From an uncultured Tateyamaria sp. (GTDB lineage: Bacteria; Pseudomonadota; Alphaproteobacteria; Rhodobacterales; Rhodobacteraceae): DNA of 64,000 nt. Positions 17,060 through 26,097 of the stretch are shown here, one piece after another (within the stretch, counting starts at the first letter, position 1; the number at the start of each line of letters is the position of its first letter). The notes beneath the pieces are model-generated. The model searched no databases. It was not told the origin of the DNA and worked only from the letters and a program-made list of their open reading frames with translations. The position numbers and the translations under genes are program-made. The stretch spans positions 667,001 to 731,000 of the forward strand of contig NZ_CANMBJ010000006.1 of the NCBI RefSeq assembly GCF_947496075.1, in the 5' to 3' direction.

Positions 17060-18925
17060 TCAAGGTACGCCGGTGTAAAAGATGTGGTTGCCAATCACAG
17101 CGCTGACCTCAGCGTTGGGGTGCCGGGCCCATTTGGGCATGACATAATTTGCGTGGTAGTACTGCGCACCGCCCGTGTGATCAGGCAACGAACCTAAGAA
17201 CATTTGGTCCGCGATATCCATGCATTCCTCAAATTCGGCGTCTGGGTTGTCTTGCACGGCGCGCATCTTCTGAAGGTTGTTATCACCCGCGTTCCAGCAC
17301 GAGAACTGCCAGGGTTTCAGGCACACGCCCTTGTGCCCCGAACCAAAGCGTTGGCGGTCGTCGGCCACGCGGTTGGCAATAACGTTGGCCACAGCTTCGC
17401 GTCCTTTCCGGCTGGGTTCGCCGCGCGCTTCGCCCCATAGGGTTAGAGCAACGACGAGGACGGCATCGCCGGATGCGTAGTCGGAAAGCGCGTTTTGGTG
17501 CGGTGTCGGATCCACATTCATCCACCGAACGGCACGTATGCGTGACACTGGGTAAGTACTGACCTTGCAGGTGTCGCTCTGATTTCCGCCCAGACACTCG
17601 ATTTTTTTCGATCCTGGTATACGCCTTTTGAAAAACGTCACATGACCTGATGCGGTAGACCCAGCAGTAGGGTGCAACACAACGACTGCGCCTTCAGGGA
17701 TCTTGGGGTCGGACGAGAGGAACTCGGTGTCCCCCCAGTTTACCCAGTCAGCGGCCCTTGCTGGCAAATTTGTCAGACTTTCAGCCAGCTTTTCGTTGCC
17801 TGACTGAACCAAGCAATGCCCTGCGAATGCACCGCACCAGGCAGATGTGCCATCGTTATCTATTCCAATGGACGCAAAGTACTCGCGGACCATGGCCCGC
17901 CCATCATCTGTCGTTTCACTTTGGCCACCCCAGCGCGTCTTTTGTTGTTCAGCCACTGTCATCCATGGCGCGTCCGTTGATGGTACTTTTGCAAGATAGC
18001 TGCTTGCGTGTTTCTTGATTTTTGAAAAGGCAGATTTCAGCGCCTTATTTAGTGCATTAGCCGTTTGTTCGACAAAGCTGTCGATTGTTAGCAAGTCCCC
18101 GTGTTTGATCACGCGTCCGACGGCCTGCATAGCAGCATCAACGTCAATCTGCTTTTCTTTGGGCAAGGCGGTGTTGCTCGCCTTCAAAGCCTCTTCCAAG
18201 GCAACATTTGGGTCCCCTTCGCGGTGGATCGCGTCGACATGAATTGCGGCATCCACGCCCAACAGCCACGCGTGCAGCAGGTTCAGAAATGAAGGGACAA
18301 AAACCTGATCCACCTCGGTCAGATCATCAGCTGTCAGCATTGCGGTGATCGCGTCATAGTCGAGCGTGCTTTTCCAAACCGCATAACGCAGCTGCGGAAA
18401 AGACAAGAAGCGCCGAAATGGACCAAGGGGCGCTTCGGGGTGCGCCGCGGCGAAGGCCGCCCATTCAACTGGGGATACCTGGTAGGGACCTGTCAAACCG
18501 GGAACCTTGTTGAAATTCTCAGGTTTTAACTCCGTGAGAATGATTGCAAGAGCAATCATGTAATCCGCCGAAACACCGAACGACGGCGGCGTTGCACCTG
18601 TAGAAGCCCGCAGCTGATAGGTGCAGCATTCAGGCACGAAATGGGCTTCGTCAAAGCCGTTAAGCAGGCCCGCGATTGCGGCGTCATCTACTGACTGGAT
18701 CAAAAAGCTTTCTTCGATCCATCCTTCAACGGGATCGGCCCCAATCAATTTGTACGAAGTAACCGGGACCCGCCCATTGACTGCTACAGCTCCTTCTTCG
18801 ACAACTACTAGGCTCTTTTCAAAGATGAGATTGATAAGATGCTCATCGTCATTTGCATCTCTGTAAATACGCGGGCGGGTTGTAATCATCCCACCAAACG
18901 ACGGCATTACAAAAACTTGGACCAT
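17060..18925 (-). CDS. Peptidoglycan hydrolase with CHAP/NlpC-like and SleB-like domains
   Basis: A 621-residue protein. Residues about 1-310 are unassigned. Residues about 318-468 resemble the TIGR02594/CHAP-type cysteine amidase, with SAWCGAF (Cys364) and SGHVTFF (His428). Residues about 488-621 are a SleB-type cell wall hydrolase (Hydrolase_2), with LTLWGEARGE (Glu499) and ending GNHIFYTG. Two lytic domains in one chain suggest cleavage of both peptide and glycan bonds. There is no signal peptide, so export would need another route. It follows the PG-binding lipoprotein gene by 6 bp. Phage-type lysin or envelope-targeting toxin are both possible. Confidence 0.75.
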   Translation of the reverse strand: MVQVFVMPSFGGMITTRPRIYRDANDDEHLINLIFEKSLVVVEEGAVAVNGRVPVTSYKLIGADPVEGWIEESFLIQSVDDAAIAGLLNGFDEAHFVPECCTYQLRASTGATPPSFGVSADYMIALAIILTELKPENFNKVPGLTGPYQVSPVEWAAFAAAHPEAPLGPFRRFLSFPQLRYAVWKSTLDYDAITAMLTADDLTEVDQVFVPSFLNLLHAWLLGVDAAIHVDAIHREGDPNVALEEALKASNTALPKEKQIDVDAAMQAVGRVIKHGDLLTIDSFVEQTANALNKALKSAFSKIKKHASSYLAKVPSTDAPWMTVAEQQKTRWGGQSETTDDGRAMVREYFASIGIDNDGTSAWCGAFAGHCLVQSGNEKLAESLTNLPARAADWVNWGDTEFLSSDPKIPEGAVVVLHPTAGSTASGHVTFFKRRIPGSKKIECLGGNQSDTCKVSTYPVSRIRAVRWMNVDPTPHQNALSDYASGDAVLVVALTLWGEARGEPSRKGREAVANVIANRVADDRQRFGSGHKGVCLKPWQFSCWNAGDNNLQKMRAVQDNPDAEFEECMDIADQMFLGSLPDHTGGAQYYHANYVMPKWARHPNAEVSAVIGNHIFYTGVP

Positions 18926-18931
18926 AGTGAA

Positions 18932-20212
18932 CTACCCTTCTGAAACAATAGCAAACAATTCTGGAGTGACTTGCGCCGGGGCCGCTCCTTCAACAGTAGG
19001 TGTTTCTTTCTTGGCGTAGGAGTCCAGCTTCGCCCGGAAAGTAGTGCTGCCAAATGTGGTGTCGGCGGGAAGTGGTGTGCCGTCAGTGACGCTTGCATTG
19101 ATTGCCTGTATGAGTAGCCCCTGTTCCGAGGAATTCCCCTTATACACTCCAAGCTCAAGGTAGTTGCGGAAAGTTCCCAGATCCTCTGCTTTGCATCCCG
19201 TACTACCGAGTATATCCCATTCAGATTGGCTGATACGACCGTCGATCGAAACGGCCCCCGGTTTGGTCCCAGCCGCGACAGTTTCGAAAATCCGAACTGC
19301 TGAACGGGTTTTAGGCCCAACGGTACCGGTTGGCGTGTCGACGCAAAGAAGAGTTTGCGCGCGTCGAATGACTTCGCATCCTCGTCCGGGCGCAAATCCA
19401 GAGGCAAACAACAGGCCGAAGTCTGAGCATTCCGCGCGGCCTGGTGCCTCAATTCTCGGATTGATCCGATTGCCTGGATCAGCTGCCACCAATGGCTTTG
19501 CTGCTGCGAACTGCTCCTGTGCTTCCCTCGCAAGGTCCGGGGTGTTGCCTGTGACCGCGCCGCGGCTGAATTCGTTGACGTTCAGCAGGATCGTTTGCGG
19601 CGTGCAGATGCGCAGGTAGTTGCGCAGGGCGTTGATCATCTCGGGGCGCGAGCTGATCTTGGCGTTACTGGCTGCCTGGCGGAATGCTGTGCGGCGCTCA
19701 AAGACGACCGTCTTGATCGTTGATGGTTCCAGTGCAGACAAAACGGTCGTCGTCTGCGCGTCGTAGATCGAATTGGCAAACCCAAAAACTTGGGTGACAT
19801 AGGCCAACGTTTCGCCGCTCGCACCACTTGTACCCAGGACACCGCCCAGAAAGACTTGGGTTGCGTTCAAACCCCGGCGTGACACTAAACGTTCGGTACG
19901 GATGCGGTCGATCCAGGCGATGTAGCGATCGCAGCGCTGATCAATATCGTTAAAGCCAGTGAATGTCAGTAGGGGGTATTCAGCCGGTCCCAATGATCGG
20001 TCGCAGGCGCGCTTCTCTTCATCGACCGAACCCATGCCCGCCTGAATGCAAAGCTCAACTAAATATAGTGCAAGCGCATTACTATCCTGAGGCATCTCCG
20101 GCGTGTAAAGGTCAACGCCAATCCCTTCGTACTGGTATTGGTCATTTACCGTGGTCGTACAGCCTGCAATAGATGTAAAAACGAGCACGGAAAATAAACG
20201 TGCAAGATTCAT
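18932..20212 (-). CDS. Lipoprotein with peptidoglycan-binding-like domain
   Basis: A 426-residue protein starting with a lipoprotein signal (SVLVFTSIAGC, lipid Cys18). A segment at about 285-342 (TLLCVDTPTGTVGPKTRSAVRIFETV...DGRISQSEWDIL) resembles the PG_binding_1 fold. The rest is unassigned. It should be anchored in the envelope facing the periplasm. It is the first gene of a pair with the two-domain peptidoglycan hydrolase, 6 bp downstream, so the two probably act together on the cell wall. Confidence 0.7.
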   Translation of the reverse strand: MNLARLFSVLVFTSIAGCTTTVNDQYQYEGIGVDLYTPEMPQDSNALALYLVELCIQAGMGSVDEEKRACDRSLGPAEYPLLTFTGFNDIDQRCDRYIAWIDRIRTERLVSRRGLNATQVFLGGVLGTSGASGETLAYVTQVFGFANSIYDAQTTTVLSALEPSTIKTVVFERRTAFRQAASNAKISSRPEMINALRNYLRICTPQTILLNVNEFSRGAVTGNTPDLAREAQEQFAAAKPLVAADPGNRINPRIEAPGRAECSDFGLLFASGFAPGRGCEVIRRAQTLLCVDTPTGTVGPKTRSAVRIFETVAAGTKPGAVSIDGRISQSEWDILGSTGCKAEDLGTFRNYLELGVYKGNSSEQGLLIQAINASVTDGTPLPADTTFGSTTFRAKLDSYAKKETPTVEGAAPAQVTPELFAIVSEG

Positions 20213-20799
20213 TTAAATTTCCCCCGGTGTTTACCTGGGGAAGCTTAAAAAGGACTTTCCCCGTTTGGTGTGTCACCTGACGCAACGGTCGCGTGGTTGG
20301 GCCAATTGATCAAGTGATTTTTTTGATTTGAGCGGCGTTTGCGATCATGCAGATGGTTGGAATTGGGCGGATGGTGCCGCGAAACGGTCGAGTCGGTCCC
20401 CGATATTGACGTTTTTCAGCGCGTCGCGCAGACCTTTGAAAACGATTTCGGTCAGTTTGACCCAGATCTCGGCCATTCGAATTGTAGTGGCGCTCGAAGG
20501 AGGCGGAGCGACTAGGAAAGTCGGAACAATCGGGCCGTGACGACCACCTCTGCAAGTTGGAAGGTGATGACGAGGGCGTGTTGCACGACGCGGGAGCTTC
20601 CCCCACATCCGAGCTGCGATGTCTTGCTCTTCCTTGCCAACGTCGCCCGCATAGATCGCCGTTGTTGTGAGCTGCGCGTTTTGGCGTTGTTGCTGCTATT
20701 AAGGCAAAAACGAAAAAACAGCTCTATTGAGCCGCACTTTGCGTTTCAACTTTTTTCGCTGGCTCATTGCCTGACGTGGGTACCGTGAGCCGATGATCC
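20213..20799. other. 587-bp gap holding a recombinase relic
   Basis: No intact gene. Most of it (20345-20677) is the decayed C-terminus of a tyrosine recombinase, listed separately. The segment 20690-20800 has patches of similarity to 14030-14110 (GGCAAAA, GGCTCT..AGCCG, AACTTTTTTC). This suggests that the 3' flank of the serine recombinase was shared with the relic there. Confidence 0.55.
20345..20677 (-). pseudogene. C-terminal relic of a tyrosine recombinase
   Basis: The minus strand reads AQLTTTAIYAGDVGKEEQDI followed by AARMW. This is the tail of a tyrosine recombinase around its catalytic Tyr (TTTAIYA), related to the ASMETTAIYATV segment of the broken recombinase at 30.6-31.3 kb. Upstream the frame loses similarity at once, so the catalytic Arg and His boxes are gone. 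The frame stays open for 80 more codons of unrecognised sequence. It marks another former integration module. Confidence 0.7.
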
Positions 20800-22230
20800 C
20801 TATCCTCTCGATGTAGTGGTACCTACAATACTGGCATGTGTTTGCTGAACCGGGTGCATCTCCCGTGCAGTCAATTGCAGCTGCCCGTCCACAATCAAAC
20901 GTATGCTGTAAATTTTCCGTAGCAATGCCCTGGCTTCTTGGTCCGTGGCAACACGGTACAAGTTGGACACATTTGAAACGAACTCAAGCAAGCTTTCGAC
21001 ATCACCCATTTCTTGCATAGTGCGCGCCAGCTGCTCTCTTTCTTCATCGATCTGCTCCAGATCCAGTTTCAGCTGCTGGTCGCGCATGTTGAACTCAGCT
21101 TCAGCAAGTTTGCCGTCAATGAATAGGTCCGTCAGGCGTGTCTGCCTCGTTTGGATGTCTGCAACGCGAAGATTGAGAGACCCACGCAATTCTTCCTGCT
21201 GCTTGAACAGGTCATAGCCCTCCAAAGACTGTCTAAACACACTGGTTTGCTCTTCTGTCCATTGGAACTCTGCTAGCCCCTGTTGAACGGCATCATCTAG
21301 GCGATCCTCTCGGATGCTTCGTGCCGGGCACCCCTTGGTATGGCAGCGGTAGTAAATGTGGGCTTTCTGACGCTCACCGGTGAGTGTTGTGTTGCAGTGA
21401 CCGCAGGTGAATGTATTCCGGAACTTGTATACGTGCTTGGTTGCCTTCTTCACGTGCCGAGCGGATTTGACGGCCTGCACTCGATTGAAGTCGCGGACTG
21501 AAACGAGCGGTATGTGTTTGCCTTTGAAGACTCCCTGTTTGCTGACCAGTTGGCCGCAGAAGTATGGATTGCGCAAAATGGCTTCGACGTTCCGACGAGC
21601 CAGGCGGCGGTCGTAGTATCCGGTGAGACCGCGCTGGCGCATTGCCCCAGTCAAGCTCGTGATGGAGTGCTCGCCGGAAAGATAGAGCCTGAACAGTTCT
21701 TTCACCAACGGAGCCTTCTTCGGGCACGGAACCTTTAGTTCTCCCTCTCCCATGTCGATATAGCCCAGTGGTGCTCGCCAGGGCCAATAGCCTTGCTTAA
21801 GGCGTTGAGACTGGCCTTTCTTCACCTCGATACTGAGATTTCGCGAGTAGTCGGTAGCCAACACCATTTGAATGTCAGCCATCAAACGACCACTGCGGCT
21901 ATCAAAATCGATGTTGTCGCCTGCACAGAAGACTTTGACGCCCTGATCTGCGAGCTCGGAGATCGTTGCCCAGTCACCAAAGTTGCGAGCGGTCCGATCG
22001 AGACGATGCACAATGACCCCTTGGGCTTTTCCAGCCTGAAGATCCCTTGTCATTCGATCAAAGACGGGACGGCCTTTCTTGCGAGCAGTTTCTTGTTCCT
22101 CGAACCACTCAACAACCTGGAGGTTGTTGTGACTCGCAAATCCCATGATGGCGTCTTTCTGGGCCTCAAGGGACGCACCTTCCCCCTGTTTGAGGGTAGA
22201 GACCCGCACGTAGCCAAAGCACGGGATCAT
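20800..22230 (-). CDS. Large serine recombinase
   Basis: A 476-residue site-specific recombinase. The N-terminal resolvase domain has YVRVSTLKQG (catalytic Ser11) and VHRLDRTARN. The recombinase domain follows (PLGYIDM, NPYFCGQLVSK), then a zinc ribbon (CGHC...CHTKGC) and a coiled-coil region (about 340-420), the normal large serine integrase/invertase order. It appears intact. It lies downstream of the TraD-like ATPase on the same strand (188 bp). It may mobilise part of the island or invert DNA; I could not identify its att sites. Confidence 0.92.
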   Translation of the reverse strand: MIPCFGYVRVSTLKQGEGASLEAQKDAIMGFASHNNLQVVEWFEEQETARKKGRPVFDRMTRDLQAGKAQGVIVHRLDRTARNFGDWATISELADQGVKVFCAGDNIDFDSRSGRLMADIQMVLATDYSRNLSIEVKKGQSQRLKQGYWPWRAPLGYIDMGEGELKVPCPKKAPLVKELFRLYLSGEHSITSLTGAMRQRGLTGYYDRRLARRNVEAILRNPYFCGQLVSKQGVFKGKHIPLVSVRDFNRVQAVKSARHVKKATKHVYKFRNTFTCGHCNTTLTGERQKAHIYYRCHTKGCPARSIREDRLDDAVQQGLAEFQWTEEQTSVFRQSLEGYDLFKQQEELRGSLNLRVADIQTRQTRLTDLFIDGKLAEAEFNMRDQQLKLDLEQIDEEREQLARTMQEMGDVESLLEFVSNVSNLYRVATDQEARALLRKIYSIRLIVDGQLQLTAREMHPVQQTHASIVGTTTSRG

Positions 22231-22417
22231 GGATCTGAGTTAATGTCCTCAGACTCTATCACATCCTCTATTTTTGGCGAATCCGGCCACAGCCATTTGC
22301 CTTCCCGCACCAAGCGTTCATGGACTAGCAAACAGTGGTCCAAATATCGCATCAAGTGATCGTCTCTGTTCATGTCTCTAGTTTGCGAGTGGACAGGATT
22401 CTAAGCTAGCAGCCAAC

Positions 22418-23632
22418 TTATGCCCTCCCGTGATACGGCGGATACATCGACGCGGTGAACGGCTGCAAACGTTCACCGCGATGGGTGAGCAAAGCATTGG
22501 CACGGTGGTTTGGTTGGTTCTGAAAATCGAAGGCTGAGAAGATAGGCATTTGCCGTTCGAAGAACGGTGCGTCGCTAGCCCCGACGCGAAACACGATCTG
22601 GTTGCCGACGTTTCCAACGATTGCATCACGCACATCGTGTTCAATCTGAGAAAGGTGTTGGTGGGCTAAGATCAACCCGAGGCCGTACTTCCGCGCCTCA
22701 GATAGCATTCCGGTGAATGTTTTGGTGGTTAGGTTGTGGAACTCATCAACATAGAGGAAGAACGGGCTTCGAGCGACTGCTGGAACGCCGTGGCGAGTGA
22801 ATGCTGCCTGCATGATACTGGAGGTGATTAATCCGCCCATCACGTTCGAAACGTCAGTACCAAGGCGTCCTTTGGCCAGGTTCACAATCAAGACCTGACC
22901 GCTGTCCATGATGGACCGAAAGCTCAACGGCTCTTGTGGTTCACATAGGGCCGTGCGGACTGCCGGATGCGCGAGGAACGCGCCCAACTTGTTGGCAATC
23001 GGTGATACACCGTCAGCGCTGGTTTGATAGTTCAACGATGGAAACTCGTGTTTCCAGAAAAAGCGGACCTGGGGGTCGGTGATACTTTCTGTAATTTGGC
23101 GACGATAGCCTTTGTATACAAAGAGGCGCATGAGGTCGCGCAGGTCTGCAGCGGGTTGCTCCATAAGAGCAAGCACGGCATGACGTAGCAAGTGCTCCAT
23201 CCTCGCGCCCCAAGCATCCGGCCATTGCTTCTTAAGCGTCTCAATCAGGCCTGATGCAACAAGTGGGCGGTATAGTTCAGCGACACGTTTGAGTGGGTTG
23301 TATCCAAGGCGGCAGTCGGGATCGGCCAAGTCCCAGTACAGGTGAGGTCTTTCGATGTGGTGATGCAGGCTCTCGGCCAGGTCGCCATGGGGGTCGATTA
23401 AGCAGAACCCGTTTCCGACCTGGGCATCCTGCCAAGCCAAATTCTGGAGCAGGGTGGTTTTTCCTGTACCGGTTTGTCCGATCACATAACTGTGCAGCAG
23501 GCGCTCGCGCGTTTCTATGCCAAACGGTGCCGGGTCTTGATACCGGCGAAACGCGAGACCGATGATTGGGGTGTGCATCGCCCAAGTATCGATGACTGAA
23601 CCGATAGCACTAGCAGCCAAGATATTGGTCAT
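22418..23632 (-). CDS. TraD/VirD4-like P-loop ATPase (type IV DNA-binding family)
   Basis: A 404-residue ATPase. Walker A is GQTGTGKTT at 52-60 and the Walker B region is FFLYVDEFHNL. SEARKYGLGLILAHQHLSQIE resembles the motif seen in conjugative coupling proteins and HerA-like pumps. FCLIDPHGDLAE follows Walker A as in this family. It lacks the N-terminal membrane segments of the second ATPase of this island (33.0 kb). It is paired with the serine recombinase. A 28-codon relic of a related start lies at 24369-24455. ATG 23575 (MHTPIIGLAF) is an alternative start, because the relic begins there. Confidence 0.85.
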   Translation of the reverse strand: MTNILAASAIGSVIDTWAMHTPIIGLAFRRYQDPAPFGIETRERLLHSYVIGQTGTGKTTLLQNLAWQDAQVGNGFCLIDPHGDLAESLHHHIERPHLYWDLADPDCRLGYNPLKRVAELYRPLVASGLIETLKKQWPDAWGARMEHLLRHAVLALMEQPAADLRDLMRLFVYKGYRRQITESITDPQVRFFWKHEFPSLNYQTSADGVSPIANKLGAFLAHPAVRTALCEPQEPLSFRSIMDSGQVLIVNLAKGRLGTDVSNVMGGLITSSIMQAAFTRHGVPAVARSPFFLYVDEFHNLTTKTFTGMLSEARKYGLGLILAHQHLSQIEHDVRDAIVGNVGNQIVFRVGASDAPFFERQMPIFSAFDFQNQPNHRANALLTHRGERLQPFTASMYPPYHGRA

Positions 23633-23714
23633 AATCTAAGAGCATATCTTGACTGCTAGTGGTTTTGCACTGGCTACCGCACAATGCCTCCAGACAGTTC
23701 TTTCATCGACCTTC

Positions 23715-23754
23715 GTCGGATGTGCCGGAGCAATTCCGCTCGGACACATCCGAC
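23715..23754 (+). promoter_or_regulatory. Long hairpin in the DUF3768 leader
   Basis: A near-perfect inverted repeat with 17-base arms (GTCGGATGTGCCGGAGC against GCTCGGACACATCCGAC, two mismatches) and a 6-base loop. It ends 5 bases before the AAGGAG ribosome site of the DUF3768 gene and lies in the divergent promoter region shared with the ATPase. It could be an operator, an attenuator or a translation-control hairpin. Confidence 0.6.
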
Positions 23755-23770
23755 CGAAAGGAGATGAACT

Positions 23771-24301
23771 ATGGGAATACTGCAAGAAGACTTGGCTGGT
23801 GACATTGGTTCAATACCACGTTGTCAGACCTGCGGGTCGGAGCGCGTTGTGAAAAACGCGTGGGCGTGCTGGAACCCGGATAGAGGGATGTGGGAATTGG
23901 AGCAGGTGTTCGACCACGAACACTGTAACCAGTGTGAAAGTGAAACCAAGCTTGTGTGGTCGCGGCCCGAAGGACCAAACCATCAGCGTATCCGTGAGCT
24001 TAATGATCGCTTCCGCATCGAAGGATTGGGACGCGGTTCCATCCTGCTCACGCAAGGCATTCAGGCTAAAGGTGGGGAGTTTGCCGTATCGGCGGTCAAT
24101 GCTGTACGAGAGTTCGCTGACTTCTCAAACGATAACGACCCGTGGGGAGAGCATGACTTTGGAGCGGTTGATCTGCATGGCGAGAATGTCTTCTTTAAAA
24201 TCGACTACTACGATCTCTCGCTGCAGCAGGGTTCGGAGAACCCAGCCAATGACGGCTGTACGCACAGAGTGTTAACGATAATGTTGGCCTCGGAGTATTG
24301 A
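23771..24301 (+). CDS. DUF3768 family protein with N-terminal zinc-finger-like region
   Basis: A 176-residue protein. The C-terminal half carries DUF3768 hallmarks: RIRELNDRFR, GRGSILLTQGIQA, DPWGEHDFGAVDLHGENVFFKIDYYD, and the very end RVLTIMLASEY. The N-terminus adds CQTC and CNQC pairs about 34 residues apart, likely a zinc site. DUF3768 genes are common on alphaproteobacterial plasmids and islands (family knowledge); their function is unknown. A strong AAGGAG ribosome site and a preceding long hairpin suggest regulated expression. Confidence 0.85.
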   Translation: MGILQEDLAGDIGSIPRCQTCGSERVVKNAWACWNPDRGMWELEQVFDHEHCNQCESETKLVWSRPEGPNHQRIRELNDRFRIEGLGRGSILLTQGIQAKGGEFAVSAVNAVREFADFSNDNDPWGEHDFGAVDLHGENVFFKIDYYDLSLQQGSENPANDGCTHRVLTIMLASEY

Positions 24302-24307
24302 TGTGTG

Positions 24308-24330
24308 TCGCCCGAATTCGGGCGGCTTTT
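24308..24330 (+). terminator. Terminator after DUF3768 gene
   Basis: A perfect CGCCCGAA/TTCGGGCG stem followed by GCTTTTCTT, a few bases past the stop codon. Confidence 0.7.
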
Positions 24331-24656
24331 CTTGCAGCTGAAGCCCAACAAGGCCGCGACAGGAAAATTCATGGAGCAACCGTAAGGGACACGCACACAA
24401 ACGGCGCCGAGCCTTGATACCGGTGAAAGGCTAAGCCGATGACTGCAGTTTTCATCGGTGAATGACGGATACAAATTCACCCGCAGACTAACGCTCAGGG
24501 TATGGTAAGATGCACTCTCGGCATAGCTACCAAGCGGCCAAACTTCACATCTCGCAACGAGTGTGATGGCTCCAGAATTGTCATAATTACTATCGAAACA
24601 CAGATCGTTGCTGTAAACTAAGCCCACGTTTTGATTCGGCATTTTCAAAAAAACTG
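24331..24656. other. Gap upstream of the caspase gene with ATPase relic
   Basis: The only recognisable content is the short TraD-like ATPase N-terminal relic listed separately. The promoter of the caspase-like gene must lie near 24590-24655, but I see no clear -35/-10 or ribosome site. Confidence 0.45.
24369..24455 (-). pseudogene. N-terminal relic of a TraD-like ATPase
   Basis: A 28-codon frame beginning MKTAVIGLAFHRYQGSAPF, closely similar to MHTPIIGLAFRRYQDPAPF in the intact ATPase gene 0.8 kb away. After this the frame diverges and stops before any Walker A motif. It is a fragment of a related gene, left by deletion or recombination. Confidence 0.65.
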
Positions 24657-26096
24657 ATGGCTACTAAAGTACTCATGCTTGGTTTTAACTCGTACGGCGA
24701 GGATAGCGATATCCCGCCACTTTCTAGTGCTGAGAACAACTTCCGCATATTGCGTGAACTTTTAACATTCAAAAGAGCTGGAGCGCAAGCGGTAGTAGAA
24801 AGCGACATATCATCATTTGAAGATAAAACTGCTTCTAAGGCCCGAGCGCTTGTAGCCAATGAGATCCAAGCATGTAAGGACGCTAAGAACGATCTGATTA
24901 TTTATGTAACCGGACATGGTCTGATTGCTAACAAGACATCTGGTGAGAAAACTGTGGATTCCTTTGTCGTACCCACAAAAAATGCAACGAAGGAAAGAGC
25001 ACGTGAAGGACAAGTCGATTATTGTATCGATGTAGAATTGGACATCTTCAGCCAACTTAGAAAAATCGATGCACCGAACACAACGGTTATCCTTGATTGC
25101 TGCAACGCAAACGCGGCTATAAAAGGCGAAGATGATTCCATGGCAGGTGAAGCGTTGGCCGTGGAGGCAATAGACCTCGGCGCAGAGGCAAGGTCTGCTG
25201 GTCGAAGGTTTGCTATTGTTTCTGCATCCGGTAGTGGTCAGAGTGCATGGGAAACGAGTTGGGCTGACGTGAGTCCTTGCCGTCACGGATTAAGAAATAA
25301 ATACAAGTCACTTGGCCTTAGCAGTGGTGTGAAGCTAACAAACTTTGTCGGAGCTCTAGTAGACGTGTGGGGTTTGAGTGGCATCCAACTTCCTGTTTCG
25401 TTAGAGGAACATATAGCACAGGACGACGAGGGTGTTTTTCACTTCATGGCTGCAGCTAACTTAAATGAAGTTCTAAATGAATCACCTGCTGGAACAATCT
25501 CGATATCCAATGCGGTTGGAGGTGCTGCAAAGCTTCTTGATATAGTAGAGAATGCCAGCATCCGCCAGAAAGTTGGATTGAGTGATCCCAATGAAATCTC
25601 AAAAAAGTTGCCTATATTTCGCCTACCTGGGCCGTCACGAGAGGAGAAATTAGATTACTTAAGTAATTACGTCAGTCACCTGAACGAGGTTACTGAGAGC
25701 ACTCGGAAAGAGATAATTTCCTTGATTCACCGCGGGCGAGAAGATGCACGCCGTCGTACCAATAAGTTCCCAAGAACAGCAATCGCCCTAGAAGACCGCC
25801 TTTTCCGAACAAGCAAAGAAAGAAGTGCGGCTGAGTTTGTCGAGGAATTTCTTTTGAATGGCATTTCCGACAGAATGAAGTCAGAAATTGAAATTAGAGC
25901 TGAAAAGTGGACTAAGGCCCGAGAAATTTTTTCAAATACTGAAAGGACGCAGAAAGACAGAATTGCGAAACTGGATGAGCTTTTGGCTCATGAAGCCGAA
26001 AATTCCCGAAAGTACAAGAACTACAACATTGTCATATCTTGCTTCGCGCTCGTTGTTACCTCGTTGCTCGTTGCAACTTTGGTATATGGAGGCTAA
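24657..26096 (+). CDS. Caspase-like (C14) protease with C-terminal membrane anchor
   Basis: A 479-residue protein. Residues about 3-260 form a caspase-fold peptidase: the first strand is KVLMLGFNSYG. The catalytic His is in YVTGHG (H87), and the catalytic Cys is in VILDCCNAN (C149, second of the pair). Residues about 300-450 are helical and charged. A transmembrane helix closes the protein (about 457-478, IVISCFALVVTSLLVATLVYG), leaving the protease in the cytoplasm as a tail-anchored enzyme. It heads a three-gene set with a tiny Cys-rich exported peptide (1-bp gap, GGAGG ribosome site inside its last codons) and a membrane protein. Bacterial caspases often act as suicide effectors in anti-phage systems (family knowledge); that role here is inferred. 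Confidence 0.85.
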   Translation: MATKVLMLGFNSYGEDSDIPPLSSAENNFRILRELLTFKRAGAQAVVESDISSFEDKTASKARALVANEIQACKDAKNDLIIYVTGHGLIANKTSGEKTVDSFVVPTKNATKERAREGQVDYCIDVELDIFSQLRKIDAPNTTVILDCCNANAAIKGEDDSMAGEALAVEAIDLGAEARSAGRRFAIVSASGSGQSAWETSWADVSPCRHGLRNKYKSLGLSSGVKLTNFVGALVDVWGLSGIQLPVSLEEHIAQDDEGVFHFMAAANLNEVLNESPAGTISISNAVGGAAKLLDIVENASIRQKVGLSDPNEISKKLPIFRLPGPSREEKLDYLSNYVSHLNEVTESTRKEIISLIHRGREDARRRTNKFPRTAIALEDRLFRTSKERSAAEFVEEFLLNGISDRMKSEIEIRAEKWTKAREIFSNTERTQKDRIAKLDELLAHEAENSRKYKNYNIVISCFALVVTSLLVATLVYGG

Positions 26097-26097
26097 A

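Noticed and set aside
16936-17079. Pentapeptide-repeat-like frame (FTDADLAAADF)
   Set aside because: Only about 20 residues fit the pattern and it overlaps the end of the hydrolase gene; kept only as a note on the gap.
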